A DNA stretch of 64,000 bases from Pseudomonadota bacterium (GTDB lineage: Bacteria > Bdellovibrionota_C > UBA2361 > SZUA-149 > DAOLCO01): the NCBI GenBank assembly GCA_027487795.1, contig JAIYCX010000036.1:62001-126000 (forward strand), read 5' to 3'. Made by a program: the position numbers and the translations under genes. Below the pieces are notes generated by a model. The model was given only the letters and a program-made list of their open reading frames with translations. It was not told the origin of the DNA and ran no database searches. Positions 44,697 to 53,435 of this stretch are shown piece after piece (the stretch's first letter is position 1; each line of letters starts with the position of its first letter).

Positions 44697-46208
44697 TTAA
44701 AACTCTAAATTTTTTAAGGTCTCAGTATCATAACTTTCTGTTTCTACATTTACATTATTTTGATTATCAGAATCTTTTCTTGTAGGGCTATGTTCATTTG
44801 TTTTTAGATCAGATAAATCTCTAATTATCGGTCTTTCTATAGGTTTATCTTCACCTTTTAAATCTTTATCTGACATAGTAGACGTAACAGAGAACCTTTG
44901 CTTAATTTCTTTAATTTTATCCAGAATATGAGCTCTTACCCAGTATTTGTCCCACCATTCCTCAGCTCTTACTGGTGTACCTTGAAAGAATATTCCATAT
45001 TCATATCCAGCCTCTCCTAACTGAGGGATGAATCCAGGGGAACCAATACTTTGATTAACTTCTATTTTGTCACCAACTGATATTATAGTACTTGCTAATC
45101 CGCTGAATAATGAAACTAAACCAAATCCGTGGTCAATAACTACTACATTTAAAAATCCAGGTAATTCTTTAACATAAGACACAATACCATTTGTTGTTGC
45201 CAACACTGGTGATTTTGTAGAAAGTCTAAACGGGATAAGTTCATTTACAAATTTTACTTGTTTAGTACTACCTGATTGGTCGCTAACAGTAATAATATCA
45301 CCTACTCTAGGGGATGCCTCCTTACCGTAAGGTTTAGCAATTCCATCAATCCATAGTCTGGTGTCATAGAAAGGTATACTTAATAATTCTTTTTGTAACG
45401 GACTAGGGCTATTAAAATAAGTTGATTTTATATCATCTACTTTATATTGCCATTCCCTGCTCTTTCTCTCTCTTAACTTGTAATAGAAGGATTCAGTATG
45501 AGTGTTGCCTACCTTATTGGTCGCAAAGACTTTTAATGGAGATTTTTCTTCATCATATTCGAAAGGTAATGCGTACATACATACATAAAGATTTATTACC
45601 GCTGATAAATCTCCATCAAATTGATAAGCAGGGTAGCCTTTATAAAACTTATCTCCTACCTGCACTCCGCTTTCTGCAATTTCATCTCCCTTAAGTTTGT
45701 ATATAACAAACTCCATACCGAATCTTTCAGCATTATGTTGAGTAGATAAGATTTCAATAGAAGGAGCATCAAATCTAACTGGTAATTCAAATGTAGATCT
45801 ACTTCCATTACTTTCTAGTGATCTATCAAAAGCTTCTATGGTAATTTTTACGTTACCTTTTTTTATTCCTAATTCATTTGCATCAAGTCTTATCGCTCCA
45901 TTAAACTCGTGAGTGTTAAAAGCTACATTCTTTGAAAATAAATCCATAGAAACTCTAGCTTGATCTGCACGTGCTCTAATTAATTCAATTCCTGATTTAT
46001 TGTCAGTAACCTTGAAATTTATTTGTTGAGCCTTATTACCAAGCCCAACTGGCATTTCACCGATTTGAATTTTTGGAGCTTCTTCTTCGAAAAAATATCT
46101 TACAAATGGAACTTTAATTGAGATGACAAAAGATACGACAAGAATAGCACCAACATAAATAGAATATTTACCAATTTCTACGAATACTGACCTAAGAAAC
46201 TCAAACAT
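44697..46208 (-). CDS. Degenerate M23-type (LytM-like) envelope protein
   Basis: One N-terminal membrane anchor, a long extracytoplasmic beta-rich region and a C-terminal M23-like lobe. The barrel scaffold is visible (SPVLATTNGIVSYV, VVVIDHGFGLVSLF, VGDKIEVNQSIGSPG), but the zinc ligands are missing: no HxxxD precedes the barrel, and the HxH region reads YEYGIFFQG. It is probably non-enzymatic, like EnvC/NlpD activators. The ATG at 46208 has GGGGAG seven bases upstream and overlaps rpoH by 8 bases, so I prefer it to the earlier ATG at 46226. Confidence 0.78.
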   Translation of the reverse strand: MFEFLRSVFVEIGKYSIYVGAILVVSFVISIKVPFVRYFFEEEAPKIQIGEMPVGLGNKAQQINFKVTDNKSGIELIRARADQARVSMDLFSKNVAFNTHEFNGAIRLDANELGIKKGNVKITIEAFDRSLESNGSRSTFELPVRFDAPSIEILSTQHNAERFGMEFVIYKLKGDEIAESGVQVGDKFYKGYPAYQFDGDLSAVINLYVCMYALPFEYDEEKSPLKVFATNKVGNTHTESFYYKLRERKSREWQYKVDDIKSTYFNSPSPLQKELLSIPFYDTRLWIDGIAKPYGKEASPRVGDIITVSDQSGSTKQVKFVNELIPFRLSTKSPVLATTNGIVSYVKELPGFLNVVVIDHGFGLVSLFSGLASTIISVGDKIEVNQSIGSPGFIPQLGEAGYEYGIFFQGTPVRAEEWWDKYWVRAHILDKIKEIKQRFSVTSTMSDKDLKGEDKPIERPIIRDLSDLKTNEHSPTRKDSDNQNNVNVETESYDTETLKNLEF

Positions 46209-47208
46209 TTGGCTCCCCTTTATCATTTAATTCTAGTTTCTTTGAGAGTATACTTTTTAATCTGTCTTTTAGACGATTTTCGATTTGCCTTATTCTTTCT
46301 CTACTAATTCCAAAACCATCTGCTATTTCTTGTAAAGTATTTGGATCGTCTGTAAGTAATCTTTGCTCTATAATAGCTTTCTCTTTTTCATCAGCAGAAT
46401 CCATATAGTCAAAAACTGCAGACTTAATAGCTTCAGCAAACTCTGCATCCATTACAGTTGTTTCTATACTTTTGGAATCATCAGTTAAAATTCCATGCAT
46501 AGTATTATTGTCTTCATCTGATCTATTTATTGGAGCATCAACGCTTAAGTCTGGCAATCTTAGCCTCTGTTCCATTTCTATGACTTCAGATTCTTTAACT
46601 CCTAATCTTGAAGCTAATAACTTAGACTCCGGGACAAATCCTTCTTTTTCTAACTTATCCTTTTCTTTCACCAAGTTAAAAAATAGCTTACGCTGAGCTT
46701 GAGTAGTGCCTAATTTTACTAATCTAATATTGTTAATTAAAAAACGTAAAATATATGCCCTGATCCAAAAAACAGCATAAGAGGGAAATCTTATTCCTCT
46801 ATAAGGATCGTATTTTTCAACTGCTTCTAATAAACCAATATTACCTTCTTGAACTAAATCTAAAATGTTTTGAACATTTCTCTGATGTTCTCGTGCTATC
46901 ATTACAACTAGTCTTAAATTAGAAACAACTAATTTTAATGCTAGAGATCTATCACCTGTTTTTAAATATTGGACTGCTGTTTCATGTTCTTCTTCCTTAG
47001 ACATAGTTTTTATATGTCTAATTTCATTCAAGTACTTTTGTAATGGATCAAAGCGAACAAGATCTGTCTTATTACTAGTTAAGGGAACTATATTATCACT
47101 AAAAATCAATTCATGATCCTTACCAGAATTGTCTTCAGTAATAATTTCATCAGCCTCTCTGATGACTTCGTCTCTACTGAGTACTCTTTTTGCCTGCCTT
47201 TTTTTCAC
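46201..47208 (-). CDS. rpoH: RpoH-like (sigma-32-type) heat-shock sigma factor
   Basis: A 335-residue sigma-70 family protein. Region 2 reads NLRLVVMIAREHQ, ILDLVQEGNIGLLEAVEKYDPYRGIRFPSYAVFWIRAYI. The RpoH box is AQRKLFFNLV (about residues 171-180), and region 4 has LQEIADGFGISRERIRQIENR. It carries an acidic N-terminal extension of about 50 residues not usual in E. coli RpoH. Sitting inside an operon of rsmE, ccm and envelope genes, it could link stress response to these functions. It lies 11 bases downstream of rsmE. Confidence 0.93.
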   Translation of the reverse strand: MKKRQAKRVLSRDEVIREADEIITEDNSGKDHELIFSDNIVPLTSNKTDLVRFDPLQKYLNEIRHIKTMSKEEEHETAVQYLKTGDRSLALKLVVSNLRLVVMIAREHQRNVQNILDLVQEGNIGLLEAVEKYDPYRGIRFPSYAVFWIRAYILRFLINNIRLVKLGTTQAQRKLFFNLVKEKDKLEKEGFVPESKLLASRLGVKESEVIEMEQRLRLPDLSVDAPINRSDEDNNTMHGILTDDSKSIETTVMDAEFAEAIKSAVFDYMDSADEKEKAIIEQRLLTDDPNTLQEIADGFGISRERIRQIENRLKDRLKSILSKKLELNDKGEPNV

Positions 47209-47218
47209 TAATTACTAA

Positions 47219-48040
47219 CTACCTATTTGTTCTTGTAGCTCTACTAAGTAGATCACTTAATAATTCAATTTTTGCTAATGTTGTTATCACGGCACTGTCT
47301 ACTCGAAAGATAGCTTCAGAAATCGAAATTGATTGATAATTGTGTTCAGATAACATTTTTAATTCTTTATCATGCCAGCCACTTTCAGGTCCTATTGCTA
47401 AAATAACTTTTGACATATCCTTAAATTTATTAGTCGCTAGTTTATCAGCATCTAATGCATCTACTGCCTGATCAATTGGATAACCTTTAGGATCACACAC
47501 TAACTTAATTATATTTTCACCGTTTATAGTTTCTTCTGCTGTCTTTTTTGAAAGCAATCTACTAAGGCTATTCGATACTTCAAAAGTTAAGCTTTTAGGT
47601 ACCCCACTTTGCTGAATTCCCTTTAAAATTAGGTTATTTAACTCCCCTCTTTTTATTAAATTTGAACTTAAATAACTAGCTTCAGATAACTCCGTTTTAA
47701 GTAAAAAAACTTTATTTACTGAGAAACAAGGAAGTATTTCAAATATTCTTTTAAGCATTTGAGGTCTGCAAGCACCAAGAATGAGTTCTACATGCAGAAC
47801 TGGCGGCTGAACAAGATGGTAACTTATTAGATTTACATAAACTTTTTCATTTTCTATGTTAAAAATGCTAATAACTCCCTTATAATAGTGAGAATTATCT
47901 TCCCAACCTATGACTAATGATAAATCAGTATTTAATTCCTTAAAGTCACTAAATAAATATAATGGTAGATCTAATACTTGTCCCTCATTTAAGACATTTG
48001 CAGAGATATGCATTTGACCAAGGAATAGTAGATTCGGCAT
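47219..48040 (-). CDS. rsmE: 16S rRNA m3U1498 methyltransferase RsmE
   Basis: SPOUT methyltransferase. A PUA-like N-terminal domain is followed by the knotted domain with ILAIGPESGWHDKELKML and the late ISEAIFRVDSAVITTLAKIELL motif, where IL/IFR-x-(E/D)-(T/S)-A is usual. The length of 273 residues is a little above average. It is the first gene of the long minus-strand operon and is divergent from glyQS, with only 51 bases between. Confidence 0.88.
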   Translation of the reverse strand: MPNLLFLGQMHISANVLNEGQVLDLPLYLFSDFKELNTDLSLVIGWEDNSHYYKGVISIFNIENEKVYVNLISYHLVQPPVLHVELILGACRPQMLKRIFEILPCFSVNKVFLLKTELSEASYLSSNLIKRGELNNLILKGIQQSGVPKSLTFEVSNSLSRLLSKKTAEETINGENIIKLVCDPKGYPIDQAVDALDADKLATNKFKDMSKVILAIGPESGWHDKELKMLSEHNYQSISISEAIFRVDSAVITTLAKIELLSDLLSRATRTNR

Positions 48041-48091
48041 AAGTATTATATTAATAAACTATTAAATTTTCTATACTCTTACTTTTAACTA

Positions 48092-49462
48092 ATGACTAGC
48101 GAAACGACAAATACAACTGCCCTCAATACTAACGAAACAAAAGAGTTAGAAAGCCTAGATGAAATAGTAGCTTTAGCAAAAAGAAGAGGATTTATTTTCC
48201 CCTCTAGTGAAATCTACGGAGGTCTTTCATCATGCTACGACTACGGTCCACTAGGAGCTGAATTAAAAAGAAATATTAAAGCGGCTTGGTGGCGAAGTAT
48301 GGTCCAACTAAGAGATGATGTAGTTGGTCTTGATGCTAGTATCATAATGCATCCAAAGGTTTGGGAAGCTAGCGGTCACGTGGCTGGCTTTACAGATCCA
48401 CTAAGTGAGTGTTCTAAGTGCGGAACTCGAGCAAGAACTGATCATATCTCTAGTAAAAAATATATCTGTCCTAAAGGTACAAAAAAAGGAGAGGAATGTT
48501 CATTTGGTGAAGCTAGAGCTTTTAACTTAATGTTCAAGACTAATTTGGGCCCAATAGAAGATCCTTCAAATACAGTTTATTTAAGGCCTGAAACCGCTCA
48601 AGGGATATTTGTAAATTATCAAAACGTAGTTGACTCTACTAGAGTAAGTTTACCTTTTGGTATTGCTCAACAAGGTAAAAGTTTTAGAAATGAAATTACT
48701 ACAAGACATTTTACTTTTAGAACTTGTGAATTTGAACAGATGGAAATGGAGTTCTTTTGTAGACCAGAGAGCATGCTAGAATGGTACGAGTACTGGCGAG
48801 GAACTCGATTGCAGTGGTTTAAAGATTTAGGAGTAAATCCTGAAAAACTAAAATTAAGAGAACATGACTCAGATGAATTAGCTCATTACTCAAGTGCTTG
48901 TTCGGATGTTGAATACAGATTTCCTTTTGGTTGGTCAGAGATTGAAGGAATTGCTTGCAGAGGTGACTTTGATTTAACTGCTCATAGTACTGCTAGTGGC
49001 AAAAAATTACTCTGGAGGGATCAAGTTAGTAATGAAACTTTTATTCCTTATGTAGTAGAACCAGCACTTGGAACAGATAGAGCCTTACTTACTTTCTTAA
49101 CAGATGCTTATAAAGTAGAGGATATTGATGGGAATCCAAGGACAGTTTTATCCTTTCATCCGAGAATAGCTCCAAATAAACTTGCAGTATTTCCGCTACT
49201 TAAGAAGGATGGACAGCCGGAAAAAGCCAGCGAACTTTATAAGTCACTAAAAGAGCATTACCAGTGCATATATGATGACAGTGGAAATATTGGTAAAAGG
49301 TATAGAAGACAGGACGAAGCTGGTACTCCATTATGTATAACTATTGATCACCAGTCGATGGAGGATAGTACTTATACTGTAAGAGATAGAGATACTTTAA
49401 AACAAGATAGAATAGCTCATGCAGATTTAAGACAGTTCTTGTTTAACTATTTGGGATTTTAG
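48092..49462 (+). CDS. glyQS: Glycyl-tRNA synthetase, single-subunit (alpha2) type
   Basis: Class II synthetase of 456 residues, with RRGFIFPSSEIYGGLSSCYDYGP, motif 2 (YLRPETAQGIFVNY, FRNEITTRHFTFRTCEFEQMEMEFF) and motif 3 (VVEPALGTDRALLTF). It has a C-terminal anticodon-binding domain. This is the homodimeric type of Gram-positives, archaea and eukaryotes rather than the tetrameric GlyQ+GlyS common in Proteobacteria. A cysteine-rich zinc motif (ECSKCGTRARTDH) is visible. A long hairpin starts about 40 bases after the stop. Confidence 0.97.
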   Translation: MTSETTNTTALNTNETKELESLDEIVALAKRRGFIFPSSEIYGGLSSCYDYGPLGAELKRNIKAAWWRSMVQLRDDVVGLDASIIMHPKVWEASGHVAGFTDPLSECSKCGTRARTDHISSKKYICPKGTKKGEECSFGEARAFNLMFKTNLGPIEDPSNTVYLRPETAQGIFVNYQNVVDSTRVSLPFGIAQQGKSFRNEITTRHFTFRTCEFEQMEMEFFCRPESMLEWYEYWRGTRLQWFKDLGVNPEKLKLREHDSDELAHYSSACSDVEYRFPFGWSEIEGIACRGDFDLTAHSTASGKKLLWRDQVSNETFIPYVVEPALGTDRALLTFLTDAYKVEDIDGNPRTVLSFHPRIAPNKLAVFPLLKKDGQPEKASELYKSLKEHYQCIYDDSGNIGKRYRRQDEAGTPLCITIDHQSMEDSTYTVRDRDTLKQDRIAHADLRQFLFNYLGF

Positions 49463-49505
49463 ATTTTAAATAATAAGTTTAGGGTAGAAGAAGTTTAAGG
49501 TTCTC

Positions 49506-49564
49506 GAGGACCTCATACTGCTTAAGGAGATATGTCATCTTTAAGCAGTGCGAGGTAGGTCCTC
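49506..49564 (+). repeat. Long two-stem hairpin between glyQS and the orphan gene
   Basis: Outer arms GAGGACCT (49506-49513) and AGGTCCTC (49557-49564) and inner arms ACTGCTTAA (49517-49525) and TTAAGCAGT (49541-49549) pair perfectly, separated by a small internal loop (CAT against seven bases). No U-tract follows, so it is not a normal terminator. It ends about 30 bases before the ATG of the orphan gene and could be a leader structure, a small-RNA stem or a processing site. Confidence 0.6.
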
Positions 49565-49594
49565 ACACGTGGTTTGTTTCAAAAAGGATTTAAA

Positions 49595-49879
49595 ATGTTG
49601 GGCCTTAATCTTTTAGATAGTGGTGATAACGCAGAACTTGTCTTTACTCACAAGACAAAGGAAGGGCGAATAGTAAAACTGCATGAGCGTCTTCCTGAAG
49701 AACCCATACCAGAGACTGAAGATAACCTATTTACTGATTTTACTTCAATCATCGGTGATATTTCTATTAGAATCAGTCAAAGACCAATAGAAGGCGTGTC
49801 GACGATAGTAGTTGTCTGCACCATAAACGGACAGCACCGTTTAAATCTTTACAAAGATGGGACTGGATGGCACAGGTAA
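49595..49879 (+). CDS. Orphan hypothetical protein, 94 aa
   Basis: Not recognised. A soluble acidic protein (MLGLNLLDSGDNAELVF...) with a beta-rich C-terminal half (ISIRISQRP, STIVVVCTINGQHRLNLYKDG, GWHR). It resembles no family I can name. The ATG at 49595 is preceded by AAAGGA at a good distance; a TTG at 49574 is in frame but less likely. It is bracketed by a long hairpin upstream and a terminator-like hairpin downstream that share an 8-base inverted sequence. Confidence 0.65.
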   Translation: MLGLNLLDSGDNAELVFTHKTKEGRIVKLHERLPEEPIPETEDNLFTDFTSIIGDISIRISQRPIEGVSTIVVVCTINGQHRLNLYKDGTGWHR

Positions 49880-49906
49880 TTACGTAAAATTAACTAGTTA
49901 ACCAAC

Positions 49907-49957
49907 GGAGGTTTTTTTAAGCGAAGATAAGGACTCCTCGCACCTCCTTCTTTTTTT
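49907..49957 (+). terminator. Probable rho-independent terminator after the orphan gene
   Basis: GGAGGT (49907-49912) pairs with ACCTCC (49942-49947), with an inner GCGA/TCGC stem (49921-49924, 49938-49941) stacked on it. TTCTTTTTTT (49948-49957) follows. The loop is longer than typical. The T-run overlaps the stop of the convergent small gene at 49956. Confidence 0.5.
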
Positions 49958-50153
49958 ACTTTTTAGTATTCTTTTTAAACTGTTTTAATTCTGTCACCAG
50001 AATTTCACGGCGTACAATAACTACTAATAACCAACCTGCTGTTAAAGCTAGTGTTGGTATTAAGGACATATTCTTATCTACATATCTAGCATTAATAACA
50101 AAAGTTGCTATGAAGATCATAAAAAAGCAGAGCTTATAAAAGAAAGTCGTCAT
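49956..50153 (-). CDS. Small two-helix membrane protein
   Basis: A 65-residue protein with two predicted transmembrane segments ([13 protein letters not shown] and [17 protein letters not shown]) and a basic C-terminus. The family is not known to me. Its start overlaps the stop of the pilus regulator gene by 4 bases, so it is co-translated with it and could be a membrane partner of that regulator. Confidence 0.65.
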   Translation of the reverse strand: MTTFFYKLCFFMIFIATFVINARYVDKNMSLIPTLALTAGWLLVVIVRREILVTELKQFKKNTKK

Positions 50154-52174
50154 AATAATTCATTTTCCCTTACTTCAATACTATCGTCTAGAACGTCACT
50201 TCCTTCATCCATTTCGTATTTTTTTAATCGATAACGGAAAGATCTAAAATTCATTCCTAATAATTTAGCTGCTTCCTTTTTTCTACCTTCAGTCTTTGCT
50301 AAAGATATCATGAGGTACTCTTTCTCTAATTTTTGTAAAATTGAATCTAAATCAACTGGTAGAGTTCTTAAGCTTTCGCTATTAATTTTAGATCCTGTAT
50401 TATCTGTAATTGAAACTTTCTTTTTATAAAAACGTACTTCTTCCGGTAGGTATTCTGGTAATATAGAACCAGATCCAAGAGCTAATCCTCTAAGAACTAT
50501 ATTTTCTAGTTCACGAACATTTCCAGGATAATTATAATTCAATAATAAACTAAAAGTTTCAGGTGTAATTTTGATATTATTAAGATTGAAACCTTGGTCA
50601 GCTAGAAATCTATTAATCAAAAGAGGAATATCCTCTGTCCGCTCTCTCAGAGCTGGCATTTGAATTTCAATTACACGAAGTCTATAAAATAAATCTTCTC
50701 TAAATCTACCCTCTTTTACTTCGACTGCAAGATCTCTATTAGTCGCAGCCACTATTCTTACATCTATATCAACTTCATTACTTGCTCCTAATGGCTTAAC
50801 AACTTTAGATTGAATTACTCGCAATAACTTTGCCTGTAGATGCAAGGGTAACTCTCCGATTTCATCTAAAAAAATAGTTCCTGATTGAGCTTCTCTAAAA
50901 AGTCCCTGCGAATCTCTGTCCGCTCCAGTAAATGCTCCCTTTTTAAAACCAAATAACTCACTCTCAATTAGATTTTCTGGAATAGCCCCGCAGTTAACAG
51001 TAATAAAAGGTTTATTACTACGAGCACTATTTTTATGTATTGCTTTTGCTGCTACTTCTTTTCCAGTTCCGCTTTCACCTTGAATCAGTACTGGGACATT
51101 ACTTGAGGCTACTTTTACAACTAACTTTGAAATTTCTTGAATTTTCAAACTGGTGCCAATTAGATTTGTTAGCTTACCATCATTATTTGAAACATTATCA
51201 TCTAATTTACTTAAAATATTTGTTATCTTTTCATGAAAAGATAACTTATCCTCCATGTACTTTAGTTCACTAACATCTGACAAAAATAATACACTACCAG
51301 TTGCATTTCCTGTAGTATTCGAAATTGTTTTTTTAGAACACTTTACAGTCTTATGATCATCTTCTGTAAATATCTGAAACTCAGATTCCGTATTTAATCC
51401 TTGATAAAATTCTTTTTCAATCCCTTTGATACCGAATTGAGTTAATGCACTTTTAACTTCGGTGCCTAATAATTGATCTGTTTCAACCTCAGTTAGTCCA
51501 AGTATAGCTCTTGCTGCCTCATTCATTCCAGTAATAGCAGATCTTAAATCTAAAGTTATAATACCTTCATTTAGATTATTCAATAATGTAGATTGTTCTA
51601 ATGTCAGTCTTTCTATATCTGTTTCGGTTAGACTTACCTTGGCTTTTAACGATCTCCATTTATTTGAAAAATACGTACAAAATATCGCACAAGTAATTAT
51701 TGAAATATATGATATTAATATTTCTACAGAATTTACAGATTGTGTACTTTCATGATTCTGTCCTATCACGCCTGTTATGAGTAACGCATAACAAATACCT
51801 GAAAATGCAGCTGTTCCTACTGCGTAATATGGAGTTATCGCAAAAGCTCCACATGCTACTAATAGTAAGTATAAAGGTAATATTGCATAAGTCGATACAA
51901 CTGATAATGCCCAAGTTAATAGGAAAATATCTGTTAATAATTGGAATCCGCCAATACTAGCCTTATGTTCTGCTTTAGATAATAAAAATAACTGAAATAA
52001 GGTAATGGAAATTAATGTGCTGACTTCTAGCTTAGCACTTACTTCATAACCAAACATAAAAACATTATGTGGCAAACAAATAGCAATACTAAATATTACA
52101 ATTCTACAAAATAGAAGTAATAATAATATTCTTTGTCTTTCAGAAAACTTATTTCTAATTTTCAATAAATACAT
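50150..52174 (-). CDS. PilS/PilR-type fusion: membrane PAS sensor joined to sigma-54 activator
   Basis: A 674-residue protein. Residues 15-170 contain about six transmembrane helices like the PilS sensor. A PAS domain (about 193-303, [30 protein letters not shown]) follows. There is then no histidine-kinase or receiver domain. Instead an AAA+ sigma-54 activator domain begins at about 338, with Walker A GESGTGKE (366-373), GAFTGA (413-418) and Walker [12 protein letters not shown] Fis-type HTH (about 629-652) ends the protein. It sits 31 bases after pilC. It should bind DNA and RpoN holoenzyme directly from the membrane, without a phosphorelay. Confidence 0.9.
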   Translation of the reverse strand: MYLLKIRNKFSERQRILLLLLFCRIVIFSIAICLPHNVFMFGYEVSAKLEVSTLISITLFQLFLLSKAEHKASIGGFQLLTDIFLLTWALSVVSTYAILPLYLLLVACGAFAITPYYAVGTAAFSGICYALLITGVIGQNHESTQSVNSVEILISYISIITCAIFCTYFSNKWRSLKAKVSLTETDIERLTLEQSTLLNNLNEGIITLDLRSAITGMNEAARAILGLTEVETDQLLGTEVKSALTQFGIKGIEKEFYQGLNTESEFQIFTEDDHKTVKCSKKTISNTTGNATGSVLFLSDVSELKYMEDKLSFHEKITNILSKLDDNVSNNDGKLTNLIGTSLKIQEISKLVVKVASSNVPVLIQGESGTGKEVAAKAIHKNSARSNKPFITVNCGAIPENLIESELFGFKKGAFTGADRDSQGLFREAQSGTIFLDEIGELPLHLQAKLLRVIQSKVVKPLGASNEVDIDVRIVAATNRDLAVEVKEGRFREDLFYRLRVIEIQMPALRERTEDIPLLINRFLADQGFNLNNIKITPETFSLLLNYNYPGNVRELENIVLRGLALGSGSILPEYLPEEVRFYKKKVSITDNTGSKINSESLRTLPVDLDSILQKLEKEYLMISLAKTEGRKKEAAKLLGMNFRSFRYRLKKYEMDEGSDVLDDSIEVRENELL

Positions 52175-52205
52175 GATGTCAGATAAAAAACCTTATAAAA
52201 ATTTA

Positions 52206-53426
52206 TTACTGTACTACTGAGCCTAGTTTAAATATTGGTAAGTACATTGCTATAACAAGCCCACCAATAATAGAACCTAAAAATAATATCATTATTGGTT
52301 CGATTAGTTGCTTTAATGCACCGACAGTAATTTCTACTTCACCGTCATAAAAATCGGCTACCTTACTTAACATCGCATCGAGCGCACCTGTACTTTCACC
52401 CACATTTATCATTTGAACTACCATAGGTGGAAATACTGTTGAATTCTGTAGTGGTTCCGCAATAGATTTACCCTCACTTATGGATTGCTTTACATTTAAA
52501 ACCTCTCTCTCAACTACTTTATTTCCAGCAGTTCTCGCACATATATTTAAAGCTTCTAAAATTGGAACCCCGGAACTAAGCATAGTGCCTAGAGTTCTAG
52601 TAAATCTGGCCACTGCAACTTTTCTAATTAACTCCCCTACAACTGGTAATCTTAAAAAAATTGGATGCACAACTTCTTTTCCTCTTTCAGTTTTCAAGAA
52701 CCTTTTTGTGAAATAATAAATAAAGTATAATGAACCTAGTATGTATGGATAATTCGCTACAGTGAAATCAGACATGTTCATTACTATTTGCGTTGGTAGA
52801 GGTAGAGTACCACCAAAGTCTTTAAACATATCTGCAAAAGTAGGAATAACGAAAACTAATAAAACCCCAGTTACTATGAATGCAGCACTAACAACAACAC
52901 CCGGATAAATCATTGCTGTTTTCACTTGGCGTTTTAACGACAATGACTTTTCTAGGTAAATAGCCATTCTTTCTAAAATTATATCTAAAATACCACCTGC
53001 TTCACCAGCTGCGATCATGTTAGTAAATAATGCATCAAATACGATAGGATGTTCAGCTAATCCCTCAGCTAATGTTCCACCAGATTCTACTTTATCTTTT
53101 ATTTTTGATAGTACGTTTCTCATTGCTGGATTTTCATGTTGCTTTGCAAGCACATCTAGACCTTGAACAATAGGCAAACCAGCATCGATCATAGTAGCAA
53201 ACTGTCTTGTAAATATAACAATATCTCGAGGCTTTACCGTGGGTCCAAATCCTGGAATTTTTAATTCTTTATCTAGTCCTTTACCTTTTTGCTTAATTTT
53301 TGAAACATTCGGTTGAATTCTTTTAGATTTTAACTGATTAAAAACTTGCTGGGCATTGGCAGCATCCATTACACCTTTTGCTTTTTTACCTTGACCGTCG
53401 ATACCTTCCCAATAAAACTGTGCCAT
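52206..53426 (-). CDS. pilC: Type IV pilus inner-membrane platform protein PilC
   Basis: A 406-residue GspF/PilC family protein with two GspF domains and three transmembrane helices. It shows FTRQFATMIDAGLPIVQGLDVL in the first half and FTRTLGTMLSSGVPILEALNIC in the second, plus GESTGALDAMLSKVADFYD. The N-terminal FYWEGIDGQGKKAKGVMDA is the PilC lead-in and favours pilus over general type II secretion. It lies 9 bases downstream of pilB. Confidence 0.95.
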   Translation of the reverse strand: MAQFYWEGIDGQGKKAKGVMDAANAQQVFNQLKSKRIQPNVSKIKQKGKGLDKELKIPGFGPTVKPRDIVIFTRQFATMIDAGLPIVQGLDVLAKQHENPAMRNVLSKIKDKVESGGTLAEGLAEHPIVFDALFTNMIAAGEAGGILDIILERMAIYLEKSLSLKRQVKTAMIYPGVVVSAAFIVTGVLLVFVIPTFADMFKDFGGTLPLPTQIVMNMSDFTVANYPYILGSLYFIYYFTKRFLKTERGKEVVHPIFLRLPVVGELIRKVAVARFTRTLGTMLSSGVPILEALNICARTAGNKVVEREVLNVKQSISEGKSIAEPLQNSTVFPPMVVQMINVGESTGALDAMLSKVADFYDGEVEITVGALKQLIEPIMILFLGSIIGGLVIAMYLPIFKLGSVVQ

Positions 53427-53435
53427 ATAATTTCC

